NCBI GenBank assembly: GCA_937995735.1
Contig: CALKIZ010000003.1
Span: forward strand, 176,287 to 240,286
DNA: 64,000 bases
From: an uncultured Neomegalonema sp.
Lineage (GTDB): Bacteria; Pseudomonadota; Alphaproteobacteria; Rhodobacterales; Rhodobacteraceae
Direction of reading: 5' to 3'
The position numbers were made by a program, and so were the translations under genes. Positions 10,996 through 19,383 of the stretch are shown here, piece after piece (the first letter of the stretch is position 1; each line of letters starts with the position of its first letter). The notes under the pieces are model-generated. The model did not search any database and had not been told where the DNA came from. It worked only from the letters and a program-made list of their open reading frames with translations.

Positions 10996-12300
10996 ATGAC
11001 CCGTTTCGTGAAACGCCTGTTGGCTTCTTCGTGTATCGCTTTGTTTGCATCTCCGGGCGCGAATGCAGCGGTATGGACCGCTGAGAACGAATGGACCGCT
11101 GCTTACGAGGAAGGCTTCCCCGAATGGGTGCGGTCGGGTTTCGACAAGGATGCGTTCCATAAGCCGGAAGATAAGGCGCTGTTCGGCTTGGCGCTGGATT
11201 GCTCGGATGCGATATATGCGATGCGCATAATCTATGCGTATAAGAACAAATTACCCTTTGAGATCAATGACCCCCGCAATGGCCGCATCCTCACCAATGA
11301 GTTTGATAAATGGGACGGGTTCCGCGAAAAGCGCCGCCATGAAAACGATGATGGCACGTGGTCAACTTATGAGGGGCCGGAATATACCGAGACGGACAAG
11401 CTGCGCGCGTTCATCAATTTTATCGGGGACATCACCTCGACGATCAATTTGGCGCAAGACACCTATCCGGTGGCGCTGGAGGATGTGCAGCCGGGGGATA
11501 TGTTCCTGCTGCCCCGCAATCACGCTTATATCGTCAAGGACATCGACCCGACCGGCGCGATGACAACCCTGTCGCATTCCTCGCCGCGCGCTTGGCGGAT
11601 TATGGCGGAGATCAATGATTTTCCTGCTGAAGTCCCCGAAGACAAGCGTATGCGTGACGGGTATCGCCGGTTTAAGCCGCATAAATACCTGAAAAAGAAT
11701 GCACTGAGCGTTCCCGGCGCATCGGCGGAGCAATGGGAGATATCGAAATCCCTTGGCGGGGATCGCGAGGCGTTCAAGCTGGCCACCCAAACCGCGCTGG
11801 CCAGCATCAAAGAACCGCTTGGCGCGAAAGCCGACCGTTTGTTTGCCTCGCTCTGCGATTACACCACGCAACGGGTTGATATTGTTAATGAAAGCCTGAG
11901 CTTTTTGGGCAATATGCAGAACAATTCCGGCCGCCAATGCATGACCTTTGGTGAATACGCACAGCATTCGACCCCCGGTCGGGATAAAAAGCTCGCGGGC
12001 CAATTCAAATTGCTGCGCTCCTTGATGAAAGATCCTGAATGGAATGCTGAGTATTTCGGCGTGAAGCCAGCTATTGAGGCGATTTTTGATCCGGCAAATA
12101 ATGTGTCAGAGCAAGAGATTGGCAGCTTTTGCGCGGTTCCGTTTGATATTCGCGGCGGGCGTCAGATGAGTTTGCGCGAGATTTGGCGCGCGATTGAAGG
12201 CGGTCGGCTTGTTTCCGATCCTCATGCGCCGCTCAATAGCCGTTGGGGTCTTGCGCAATCCCAGTGGCATCCGCAATGCGAAAGCGCGAACCGCAGTTAG
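10996..12300 (+). CDS. Secreted protein, possible NlpC/P60- or papain-like fold
   Basis: Signal peptide (ASSCIALFASPGANAA); LDCSDAIYAMRI ... VQPGDMFLLPRNHAYIVKDI Cys/His arrangement. Confidence 0.7.
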   Translation: MTRFVKRLLASSCIALFASPGANAAVWTAENEWTAAYEEGFPEWVRSGFDKDAFHKPEDKALFGLALDCSDAIYAMRIIYAYKNKLPFEINDPRNGRILTNEFDKWDGFREKRRHENDDGTWSTYEGPEYTETDKLRAFINFIGDITSTINLAQDTYPVALEDVQPGDMFLLPRNHAYIVKDIDPTGAMTTLSHSSPRAWRIMAEINDFPAEVPEDKRMRDGYRRFKPHKYLKKNALSVPGASAEQWEISKSLGGDREAFKLATQTALASIKEPLGAKADRLFASLCDYTTQRVDIVNESLSFLGNMQNNSGRQCMTFGEYAQHSTPGRDKKLAGQFKLLRSLMKDPEWNAEYFGVKPAIEAIFDPANNVSEQEIGSFCAVPFDIRGGRQMSLREIWRAIEGGRLVSDPHAPLNSRWGLAQSQWHPQCESANRS

Positions 12301-12910
12301 AGGGTTTCCACGGTCTGAGCGGCGATATCTGTTGAGATACCCATAGCCCAAACACCTGTGCCTCCCGCCCGAATTTCGGAGGGAGGTCAGGGAACGGTGA
12401 CACGGGCAAGCCCTTGTCGGGCGGGCGTTCAATGCGGGGTCCGGCCAATTGCCGGTCGCGAAGCGCTGGTGACGGATGTTTTTCAAAGCGAAACAAAAGC
12501 CGACACGGGGAGATTACGCCCCGCATTTGCTTTTCGATCCGGCGTATCAGGCGCGCGGCATGACGCGGCAGATGCGTCAGGACGGCAAGCAATGCCTTGA
12601 GCCGTTCGCGGCAGTCAGACAGCGAGACAGCCTTTTCGTCCACCACAAATGCACGGGCGAGAGACTCTGACAATCGGCTTTGGCCGATAGCCGAGCCGCT
12701 GCGGGATTCCATCAAGCGGGCCTGTGCAATCACCAGATACTGTGCAGCAGTTTCGGCGCGGGACAGCATCGCCCCAACAAAGCGGCAGACCGAGATTGAG
12801 AAGCCGCGCGAGATCGGACCAAGAGACAAAACCCCAACCAAAACGACCAGCCCCGCGACAAGGCGGAGCAGTTTGAGCCGCTGAGTTTCTATTGCCCGTT
12901 CAAAGTCCAC
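12233..12910 (-). CDS. Hypothetical protein, paralogue of 52567-53259
   Basis: GTG start; N-terminus MDFERAIETQRLKLLRLVAGL resembles MDWQVAIERNRAVLLRLAAVM; LexA-type box upstream. Confidence 0.6.
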   Translation of the reverse strand: MDFERAIETQRLKLLRLVAGLVVLVGVLSLGPISRGFSISVCRFVGAMLSRAETAAQYLVIAQARLMESRSGSAIGQSRLSESLARAFVVDEKAVSLSDCRERLKALLAVLTHLPRHAARLIRRIEKQMRGVISPCRLLFRFEKHPSPALRDRQLAGPRIERPPDKGLPVSPFPDLPPKFGREAQVFGLWVSQQISPLRPWKPSNCGSRFRIADATGIAQDPNGY

Positions 12911-12950
12911 GCCGTCTTTTGCCTCTCGTTTGAATCAACGACAGCAACAA

Positions 12951-12965
12951 GAACTAAATATGAAC
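12951..12965 (-). promoter_or_regulatory. Putative LexA (SOS) box GTTC-ATATTTA-GTTC
   Basis: Top strand GAACTAAATATGAAC, 41 nt upstream of the 12910 start; TTGACA on the minus strand at 12969-12974. Confidence 0.6.
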
Positions 12966-12976
12966 ATTTGTCAAGA

Positions 12977-12998
12977 TGAATTTGCAAAAGCAAATTCA
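12977..12998. repeat. Perfect palindrome TGAATTTGC-AAAA-GCAAATTCA
   Basis: 9-bp perfect stem, 4-nt loop. Confidence 0.85.
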
Positions 12999-13009
12999 TA
13001 CAACCTCGA

Positions 13010-13513
13010 CGCCAACGCAAAACCAACAGCGGCAGATGCATTTTTCGAAGAAAAATCATTGAGAGCCAAGAGCAATCTTCGCCACAGGAAAGCAAATTCA
13101 CCCAGCCTCAATCCGAGCGCGAACCAAACCACATGGTGCTTCAAACTATCCGGGTCATCATCGGACTTGTTCCGATGATCCAGGGCAGCGGACGCCCGTG
13201 TTTTTGGCTCTGGATTGCCCGAACATGTCGGGCAATGACAATTACCGTCGTGTAATGTGAACACAAAACCAGCAGCGGCAGATGTATTTTTGCACTCCCC
13301 ATTGCCGCAGGCAATGACAGGGCAAGCAAAAATCACTGAGAGCCGAGTAGTTCGACGCCACAGGAAAGCAAATTCGTCCAGCCTCAATCCGAACGCGAAC
13401 AAAGCCACACGACGCTTCAAAATATTCGAGCAATCCAGAGTTGAAAATCCCGTTCCTAATGCACTGGATCACCGGGGCAAGCCCTATGACGCACAGAATA
13501 TTTTGAAGCGCCG
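13010..13513. repeat. Composite repeat/REP cluster: two related ~140-nt units, REP pair between them, long inverted repeat at the end
   Basis: Shared CAGCGGCAGATG(C/T)ATTTTT and CGCCACAGGAAAGCAAATTC..CCAGCCTCAATCCGA.CGCGAAC; inverted repeat CGACGCTTCAAAATATTC (13410-13427) with GAATATTTTGAAGCGCCG (13496-13513). Confidence 0.75.
13152..13260 (+). repeat. REP-pair element, copy 1
   Basis: Two 9-bp stem/5-nt loop hairpins: ATCATCGGA/TCCGATGAT (13157-13179) and ATTGCCCGA/TCGGGCAAT (13214-13236); matches 29999-30122 in inverse orientation. Confidence 0.85.
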
Positions 13514-13571
13514 TATAGTATGGAGAATGGCTTAAATCATCAGGGTCAGGTTTCACGCGGTGCAAACCCTG

Positions 13572-13587
13572 TTAACACCCCCTTAAC
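13572..13587 (+). promoter_or_regulatory. Putative CtrA site TTAA-CACCCCC-TTAAC
   Basis: Exact TTAA-N7-TTAAC, 62 nt upstream of the start codon at 13649. Confidence 0.5.
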
Positions 13588-13648
13588 CTAATATGCTCTA
13601 CCGCCGATACAGGAGCAGTGCTCCGTATATGATATTAGGAGAGAAAAT

Positions 13649-13858
13649 ATGGGTTTAGGTGATATGCTCGGCGGTCTTGCCGGTGGCGGTGATATTATGG
13701 GTATGCTCAGTGAAAAAGGCATCGACGCTTCTGCAATTGAAGGGCTTGATGCTGAGGGCGTGACATCCTTTTTGGCCGATAAAGGCATTGACCTCTCGAT
13801 GCTAGAGGGCCTCGGCTTCTCGGTCGAAGACATCATGGCAAAACTCACAGGCGGCTAA
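13649..13858 (+). CDS. Small protein with internal tandem repeat
   Basis: 69 aa; RBS AGGAGAG; repeat EKGIDASAIEGLDAEGV / DKGIDLSMLEGLGFSVE. Confidence 0.65.
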   Translation: MGLGDMLGGLAGGGDIMGMLSEKGIDASAIEGLDAEGVTSFLADKGIDLSMLEGLGFSVEDIMAKLTGG

Positions 13859-13936
13859 TGCTTTTAAGCACTGTGCTGTGGCTTGCTCGTAAGGGCGGCA
13901 GCGGTAAGACCGCTTTTACGGCCTTTACATCCTGAG

Positions 13937-13972
13937 CGCACCGGAGGAGAAATGTCTCTCCCCTCCGGTGCG
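13937..13972. terminator. Hairpin between convergent genes
   Basis: CGCACCGGAGG...CCTCCGGTGCG perfect stem. Confidence 0.45.
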
Positions 13973-13979
13973 GCAATGA

Positions 13980-14522
13980 TTATTGTGGCAATGGCGCGAG
14001 CATCGCTGTCATGGCTTCGGCTTGGTCCACCGGTAGTGTCGGAAGCAATGCGCGGATCGAGTATCCACCGTAGATTTTGCCATCCTGACGATACATCCAA
14101 TCAGAGATCGCGCCGCGCTCGAAGCTATATTGTTTGCCAAGCTCCAAAGACACGCGAACAGGCTTATTACTCACAAAGCAATTGAACGCCTGCGCGTCGG
14201 CGCTTTTACATCCGGTCATCCATAGATGTTCAGGGCCGTTCTGATGCGGGACCGCAACTTTGATGCTGATTGCGTCCAAGCCGGTGGCATCCGTTGAAAC
14301 CCGTTGCCAGAATTGGTCAAATGTCGCGCGTGCCGCCGATTGCGACCGCGCCATTTTGCTGTCACCCTCAGAAAAACCCGCGACGGTTTGCTCTGAAGAT
14401 TGGACTTGCTCAGAAGGGTTGACGCTCGCCTGCGCATTTCGGTCATCAAGGGACCAGGCAAGGAGCATCCCGCCAACCATCATCACCATGCCCGCACCAA
14501 TCATGTGTCCCAGTTTCATCAC
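13980..14522 (-). CDS. DUF2314-like membrane-anchored or exported protein
   Basis: N-terminal hydrophobic segment; C-terminal AISDWMYRQDGKIYGGYSIRALLP resembles DUF2314. Confidence 0.75.
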   Translation of the reverse strand: MMKLGHMIGAGMVMMVGGMLLAWSLDDRNAQASVNPSEQVQSSEQTVAGFSEGDSKMARSQSAARATFDQFWQRVSTDATGLDAISIKVAVPHQNGPEHLWMTGCKSADAQAFNCFVSNKPVRVSLELGKQYSFERGAISDWMYRQDGKIYGGYSIRALLPTLPVDQAEAMTAMLAPLPQ

Positions 14523-14592
14523 TGACTCCTTTGCTTTTGCCTGTCATCAGCAAGAAAAAGGCCAGTGATTCTGTGGATTTATGTGTACCGCG

Positions 14593-15378
14593 TTATTTTT
14601 TCGGCGGCGGCTGTTTGCGGGAGAAAACCAGCTCTTTGTCAGAGGATGCCTTCTTGTCGAGTTTGTACCCCTCGACATTGAAGTCTTTCAGGTCTTCCGC
14701 CTTTTCGATCCGATTTTGCACAATCCAGCGTGCCATTAAGCCACGCGCGAACTTTGCGTAATACATTAACGCACGGGCTTCGCCGTCTTTGACGTTAAGG
14801 AATTTCGCGGAGATAACAGGCTGGCCCAGTGCTTTTTTGTCGACGGCCTTGAAATACTCGTTCGAGGCAAGGTTAACGATGGTGGTGTCCTTGTGGCCCT
14901 CCATGTCGTCATTCAGCGTATCGGCAATCGCTCTGCCCCAGAAATCATAGAGCGATTTACCGCGCTTTGTTTCCAACTTTGTGCCCATCTCAAGGCGATA
15001 GGCCTGAATCGCATCCAGAGGGCGCAGCACGCCGTAAAGACCGGATAAAATCCGCACATGGTCTTGGGCATAGCTGAGGTCATCATCGTTCAATGTATCG
15101 GCGTCAAAGCCCCAATAGACATCACCGTCAAATGTCAGGCCCGCAGGTTTCGCCGAGTTGCTTTGGCCCTTTACGTTAAAGGCTTTGAAACGGTCGGCAT
15201 TCAACTCCGCCAAGGCATCACTGATATGCATCAGGCGCTTGAGGTCTGCGGGTGTTTGCTTTTTGGCGGTTTTAACCAACTCGACCGTATCGCTCGTCAG
15301 GCGCGGAGCCGTTGGTTCCAATGACGTTGTAGGAGAGTCAAAATTCAGCTTTTTGGCAGGGGAAAGCAGCGTGAGCAT
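14593..15378 (-). CDS. yaaA: Peroxide stress protein YaaA (DUF328)
   Basis: MLTLLSPAKKLNFDSP start, LYGVLRPLD, YRLEMGTKL, KFARGLMARW, NVEGYKLD motifs. Confidence 0.95.
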   Translation of the reverse strand: MLTLLSPAKKLNFDSPTTSLEPTAPRLTSDTVELVKTAKKQTPADLKRLMHISDALAELNADRFKAFNVKGQSNSAKPAGLTFDGDVYWGFDADTLNDDDLSYAQDHVRILSGLYGVLRPLDAIQAYRLEMGTKLETKRGKSLYDFWGRAIADTLNDDMEGHKDTTIVNLASNEYFKAVDKKALGQPVISAKFLNVKDGEARALMYYAKFARGLMARWIVQNRIEKAEDLKDFNVEGYKLDKKASSDKELVFSRKQPPPKK

Positions 15379-15494
15379 GTCTTATCTCCGGTCCTCATCA
15401 CGTCGATACAGCAGGATGCCGGACCAGTACGCTTGGGTAAATCAGGACATAATTTTCATTATTTGAAAGTCAACGCAACCCGCGCGAAAAACTC

Positions 15495-16016
15495 TTAAGC
15501 GCTGGCCCGTTCTTTTTTGCGCTTTTTCATGCGCCCCGTGATCATCGAGCGTTTTACGGGACCAAGATAATCAATAAACAGCTTACCATCCAAGTGATCA
15601 ATCTCGTGCTGAACACAGGTTGCGAGCAAACCGTCGCAGTCAAGTTCTTGCGTTTCCCCGTTTTGGTCGAGATACCGGACGCGGACTTTCTCGGGCCGTT
15701 GGACATCGGCAAATTCTTCTGGAATAGAGAGGCAACCTTCTTCGTATGTGTTGATCTCTTCGGATGCCCAGATAACCTCCGGGTTGGCCATCATAAAGGG
15801 CTGCGGCGCGTTCTCTTCTTCTTTGACGACATCCATCACCAGAATACGCTTGAGAACACCAATCTGCGGCGCAGCGAGGCCCACGCCGGGCGCGTCGTAC
15901 ATCGTTTCAAGCATGTCCTGCATCAAAATGCGTGTTGCATCGTCAACCGACTCAACAGGCTCGCACTTCTTTTTCAGGCGCGGATCAGGGTGAAGGAGGA
16001 TTTTTCTCAAGGCCAT
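15495..16016 (-). CDS. def: Peptide deformylase
   Basis: GVGLAAPQIG, EEGCLSIP, QHEIDHLDG motifs. Confidence 0.96.
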   Translation of the reverse strand: MALRKILLHPDPRLKKKCEPVESVDDATRILMQDMLETMYDAPGVGLAAPQIGVLKRILVMDVVKEEENAPQPFMMANPEVIWASEEINTYEEGCLSIPEEFADVQRPEKVRVRYLDQNGETQELDCDGLLATCVQHEIDHLDGKLFIDYLGPVKRSMITGRMKKRKKERASA

Positions 16017-16282
16017 CCAACGCAGTTACGGCGGGACGCGACTGAAATCAAGTTCGATGCCCTGAAAAAGTTCGGTAGCAGGATTTGCAGCGCCGTACAT
16101 CACGATAACACAACGCATCATACGCCGGATTCAACCTTAGCTCAAACACGAATATAGGCGCAATGTCTTGACGCTAGACTTTGAGCGGACGATGACAGAT
16201 GCGCGCGCGTGGACATTGCGAAGGCATTTTCTGGCGCAGCGCATTGCGGACTTGGAATAACCTGTGTTGAGGGCCAATAACG

Positions 16283-17494
16283 ATGACAAAAGAGCGCTTC
16301 GATAAGCCCTTCACTCAACAAGAAGCTATTCCGGATGATGGCATTGCCGCCGCCGTAGAAATTCTGCGCGGGGGGCGGTTGCACCGGTATAATACGTTGC
16401 CGGGGGAACCCTCTGAAGTATCGTTGTTAGAAGCAGAATATGCTGCCTATCAAGGGGCGAAATATTGCCTTGCAACAACCTCCGGCGGGCAAGCGATGCA
16501 GATTGCCTTGCGCGCTGCGGGAGTAAAGCCGGGGACGAAAGTTCTCGCCAACGCTTACACACTCGCACCTGTACCGGGGGCAATTTTTGCTACGGGTGGT
16601 GTGCCGGTACTGGTCGAGATTGATGAGGACTGGCACACGGATGCCGCTGATTTGCGCGCGAAAGCTCAGACGAGCGGCGCGAAGTATTTTATGCTCTCGC
16701 ATATGCGTGGGCACATCGCGGATATGGATGCGATTTGCGCGATTTGCGACGAGTTCGGCATCACATTGATCGAGGATTGCGCGCATACGATGGGCGCAAA
16801 ATGGAAAGGCACACGCTCCGGCAATTTCGGCAAAGTCGCGTGTTTTTCAACGCAGACTTATAAGCACCTGAATTCTGGCGAGGGTGGTTTTCTCACCACG
16901 GATGATCCCGAGCTTGCGGCGCGTGCTGTCGTAGGGTCAGGCTCGTACATGCTCTATGGATCGCATGGCGCGATACCCGAGGAAGACGTTTTCCAAAAGG
17001 TGCGGCTCGACAGTCCGAATTGTTCCGCGCGCCTCGATATGTTGCGTGCTGCGATTTTGCGGGCGCAACTGCCGAACTTGGATAAGAATGTTGCGCGTTG
17101 GAATGAGCGGTATGCGGCTCTGGCTGAAGGCTTATCGGGAGCGCCGGGGATTAGGGTTGCGGAGCGCGCTGGGCACGAAGACTTTGTTGGATCATCTTTC
17201 CAGTTTCAAGCGCTTGGGATGGCAGGGAATGTTCCTGCTCTTGTTGCGGCCTGTGCAGCGCGGGGTGTCGATATTAAGTGGTTCGGCGCGGACACACCGC
17301 AGGCATTCACCAGCCGCTATGATTCCTGGAAATATCTCGGCGATTTGCCTGATCTGCCGCGTACGAAAGCCGTGCTGTCAACGACATGCGATATTCGCGT
17401 GCCTTTGACTTTCACCGTTGAAGATTGCGCTCAAATCGCGCGCATTATTCGGGATGAAGCGACTTTACTGTGTGGAGCAATGGCGGCGGAATAA
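16283..17494 (+). CDS. DegT/DnrJ/EryC1/StrS family aminotransferase
   Basis: PLP-binding region FSTQTYKHLNSGEGG; fold-type I N-terminal pattern. Confidence 0.87.
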   Translation: MTKERFDKPFTQQEAIPDDGIAAAVEILRGGRLHRYNTLPGEPSEVSLLEAEYAAYQGAKYCLATTSGGQAMQIALRAAGVKPGTKVLANAYTLAPVPGAIFATGGVPVLVEIDEDWHTDAADLRAKAQTSGAKYFMLSHMRGHIADMDAICAICDEFGITLIEDCAHTMGAKWKGTRSGNFGKVACFSTQTYKHLNSGEGGFLTTDDPELAARAVVGSGSYMLYGSHGAIPEEDVFQKVRLDSPNCSARLDMLRAAILRAQLPNLDKNVARWNERYAALAEGLSGAPGIRVAERAGHEDFVGSSFQFQALGMAGNVPALVAACAARGVDIKWFGADTPQAFTSRYDSWKYLGDLPDLPRTKAVLSTTCDIRVPLTFTVEDCAQIARIIRDEATLLCGAMAAE

Positions 17495-17548
17495 AACATC
17501 TTGCCCGAGCGTATCTTACGCGCGAGCTTGAGCTGTTCAGATGGTTTC

Positions 17549-18160
17549 TTAAGTGTCCGCCTCTCCGGGAACTTCTTCCAAGAGCTGACGCCACTCATCC
17601 ACCGTGGTTTCAGAAACTCCTATAACGACACTGGATGTACCCCCAAAAGCGGTTGGAACATCGACGGCCAATGCGTCTCGTATCGAAGGGTTGTTAAAGC
17701 TCTGGTCGGGCGGTGGTTCAGAAAAATCAAACAAATCAGAAAATCCTGAATCCGGGAGAACGACGCTTGAAACGATTAAATTTGTCAAGAAATCGAAGCG
17801 ATTCGTGACGTAGATCAATTTATCAGAATATGTCTCGAACCTAAGGCCTTCACCGATATCGGAATCGTCGGTTAGATTGATACCGTCTTGCGCCAAATCA
17901 AGTTTTAACTGCGTCGTTTGAGCATTGTTAGCGAGGTTGTGCAAAAACGCGCGCGACCAGTCTTCATTCAAATTGTTTGAAACCTGGCGCAGTTCGTCAT
18001 TTGTCAATTTGCCTGCGATGTAGGCATTACGAACTTCTATGACATGATCCTGATCGACATCTTCGTATTTGAGGACTTCCTCAGAAGCGGCTTTTGCGAT
18101 TGTTCCTGAATAGAAATCACGCAATTCGTTTGAGAACGAATTATTGACCGGTCCAGCCAT
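17549..18160 (-). CDS. Hypothetical protein, tandem paralogue A
   Basis: 203 aa; strongly similar to 18304-18927 (AGKLTNDELRQVSNNLNEDW; FNNPS...VIGVSETTVDEWRQLLEEVP). Confidence 0.75.
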   Translation of the reverse strand: MAGPVNNSFSNELRDFYSGTIAKAASEEVLKYEDVDQDHVIEVRNAYIAGKLTNDELRQVSNNLNEDWSRAFLHNLANNAQTTQLKLDLAQDGINLTDDSDIGEGLRFETYSDKLIYVTNRFDFLTNLIVSSVVLPDSGFSDLFDFSEPPPDQSFNNPSIRDALAVDVPTAFGGTSSVVIGVSETTVDEWRQLLEEVPGEADT

Positions 18161-18303
18161 GAATACTCCTTTACAATACGCTAGATGTAACTTTTAAGCT
18201 AAGTATCACGCGCTTTTAATCTATGCCGTGTAACCCGGGTTAATATCGGGCTGTTAATCCTGACTGAGCTTTTTATGCCAGTCAGCTCATATCCGTGACA
18301 CAT

Positions 18304-18915
18304 TTACGTTTCGGTTTCTTCGGGTACTTCTTCCAGCAGTTGCCGCCATTCATCCACTGACGTTTCTGCAACCCCGATAACAACATTGGATGTTCCGCCC
18401 AAAGCAGTTGGAATATCAACTTGTGATGCACCACGCTTTGACGGATTATTAAAACTCTCATCAGGGGGTGGTTGGGTAAAATCGTAAGTATCCGGCAAAT
18501 TTAGCTCGGGAGAAACCGTACTCATTGTAATTACATTCATCATGAGTTCGAAACGTTTTGCAACGTAAGCAGCTTTCGCAGAAAATGTCTCGAAACGCCG
18601 TCCTGCGCCGACATCAGAAGTATCAAGCAGGCTTATTCCGTCTTGTGCCAGGTTAAGTTTAAGTTGTGCATTGTCAGAATTGCTAGCGAGTTCTTGCAGA
18701 AAATTGCGGGCCCAGTCTTCGTCCAAATTATTAGAAACGCGGCGAAGTTCGTCATTGGTCAGTCTGCCGGCAACATAAGCCTGACGTGTTTCTTGTATAA
18801 GATTTTGATCAACTTCAGAATAGTTAGGAATTTCCTGTGGCGTTGAATTTGCCATAGTGTCTAAATAGAAAGTGCGTAATCCATCGGATGGTAAATTAAC
18901 TACTGGTTCAATCAT
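18304..18915 (-). CDS. Hypothetical protein, tandem paralogue B
   Basis: Strongly similar to 17549-18160; start placed at MIEPVVN to match the paralogue; ORF track start is 18927. Confidence 0.75.
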   Translation of the reverse strand: MIEPVVNLPSDGLRTFYLDTMANSTPQEIPNYSEVDQNLIQETRQAYVAGRLTNDELRRVSNNLDEDWARNFLQELASNSDNAQLKLNLAQDGISLLDTSDVGAGRRFETFSAKAAYVAKRFELMMNVITMSTVSPELNLPDTYDFTQPPPDESFNNPSKRGASQVDIPTALGGTSNVVIGVAETSVDEWRQLLEEVPEETET

Positions 18916-19383
18916 GAATGCCCCCATGAATATTTTTTAACCATACTTGCGAGGCAAGAGGTTGTGCAAGGGTTTTAATGTATTGATATTCATTATTACA
19001 GCGCTTGGGCCGGCGCTGTTCGTCACAACTATTCACCGGATACGGATTCCAAACAGCGAATAGCGCGATAGGGCCTTGGATTCTTAGCGATAATCAAAAT
19101 AATTTATGCCGGTATTGCGCCTGGGGTTTGACAGCAAACGATCTCATAAAGACTGTAGGCCTGTGTGTTAAAATTACGCATCTTAAAGAGAGCAACAATC
19201 ACCTCAGGTTGAAATGCAACCCCTGGTTTGATTCGATGCGAAAATCACTAATCAACACAACATCTTGAACTGACCCGTAATGAATTTTCTTGAAGGCAAA
19301 GTTATGGGGTTTACGTCATGCGCTAGGAACTGCACGCTGTGGATACCGGCGTCGGACCGCTTCGTTGAGTTAAGGTAAGATCT

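Noticed and set aside
12971-13420. 149-aa minus-strand ORF with repeated GLRL.EFAFLWRR segments
   Set aside because: Reads through the repeat/REP cluster; the peptide repeats reflect DNA repeats rather than a protein.
18240-18257. Pair of TTAA half-sites upstream of the 17549-18160 gene
   Set aside because: Spacing is 10 nt, not the 7 nt required for a CtrA full site.
18940-19383. 440-bp intergenic region upstream of ovoA as a possible riboswitch or ncRNA
   Set aside because: No known riboswitch core or convincing conserved structure could be recognised by eye; Infernal/Rfam search would be needed.
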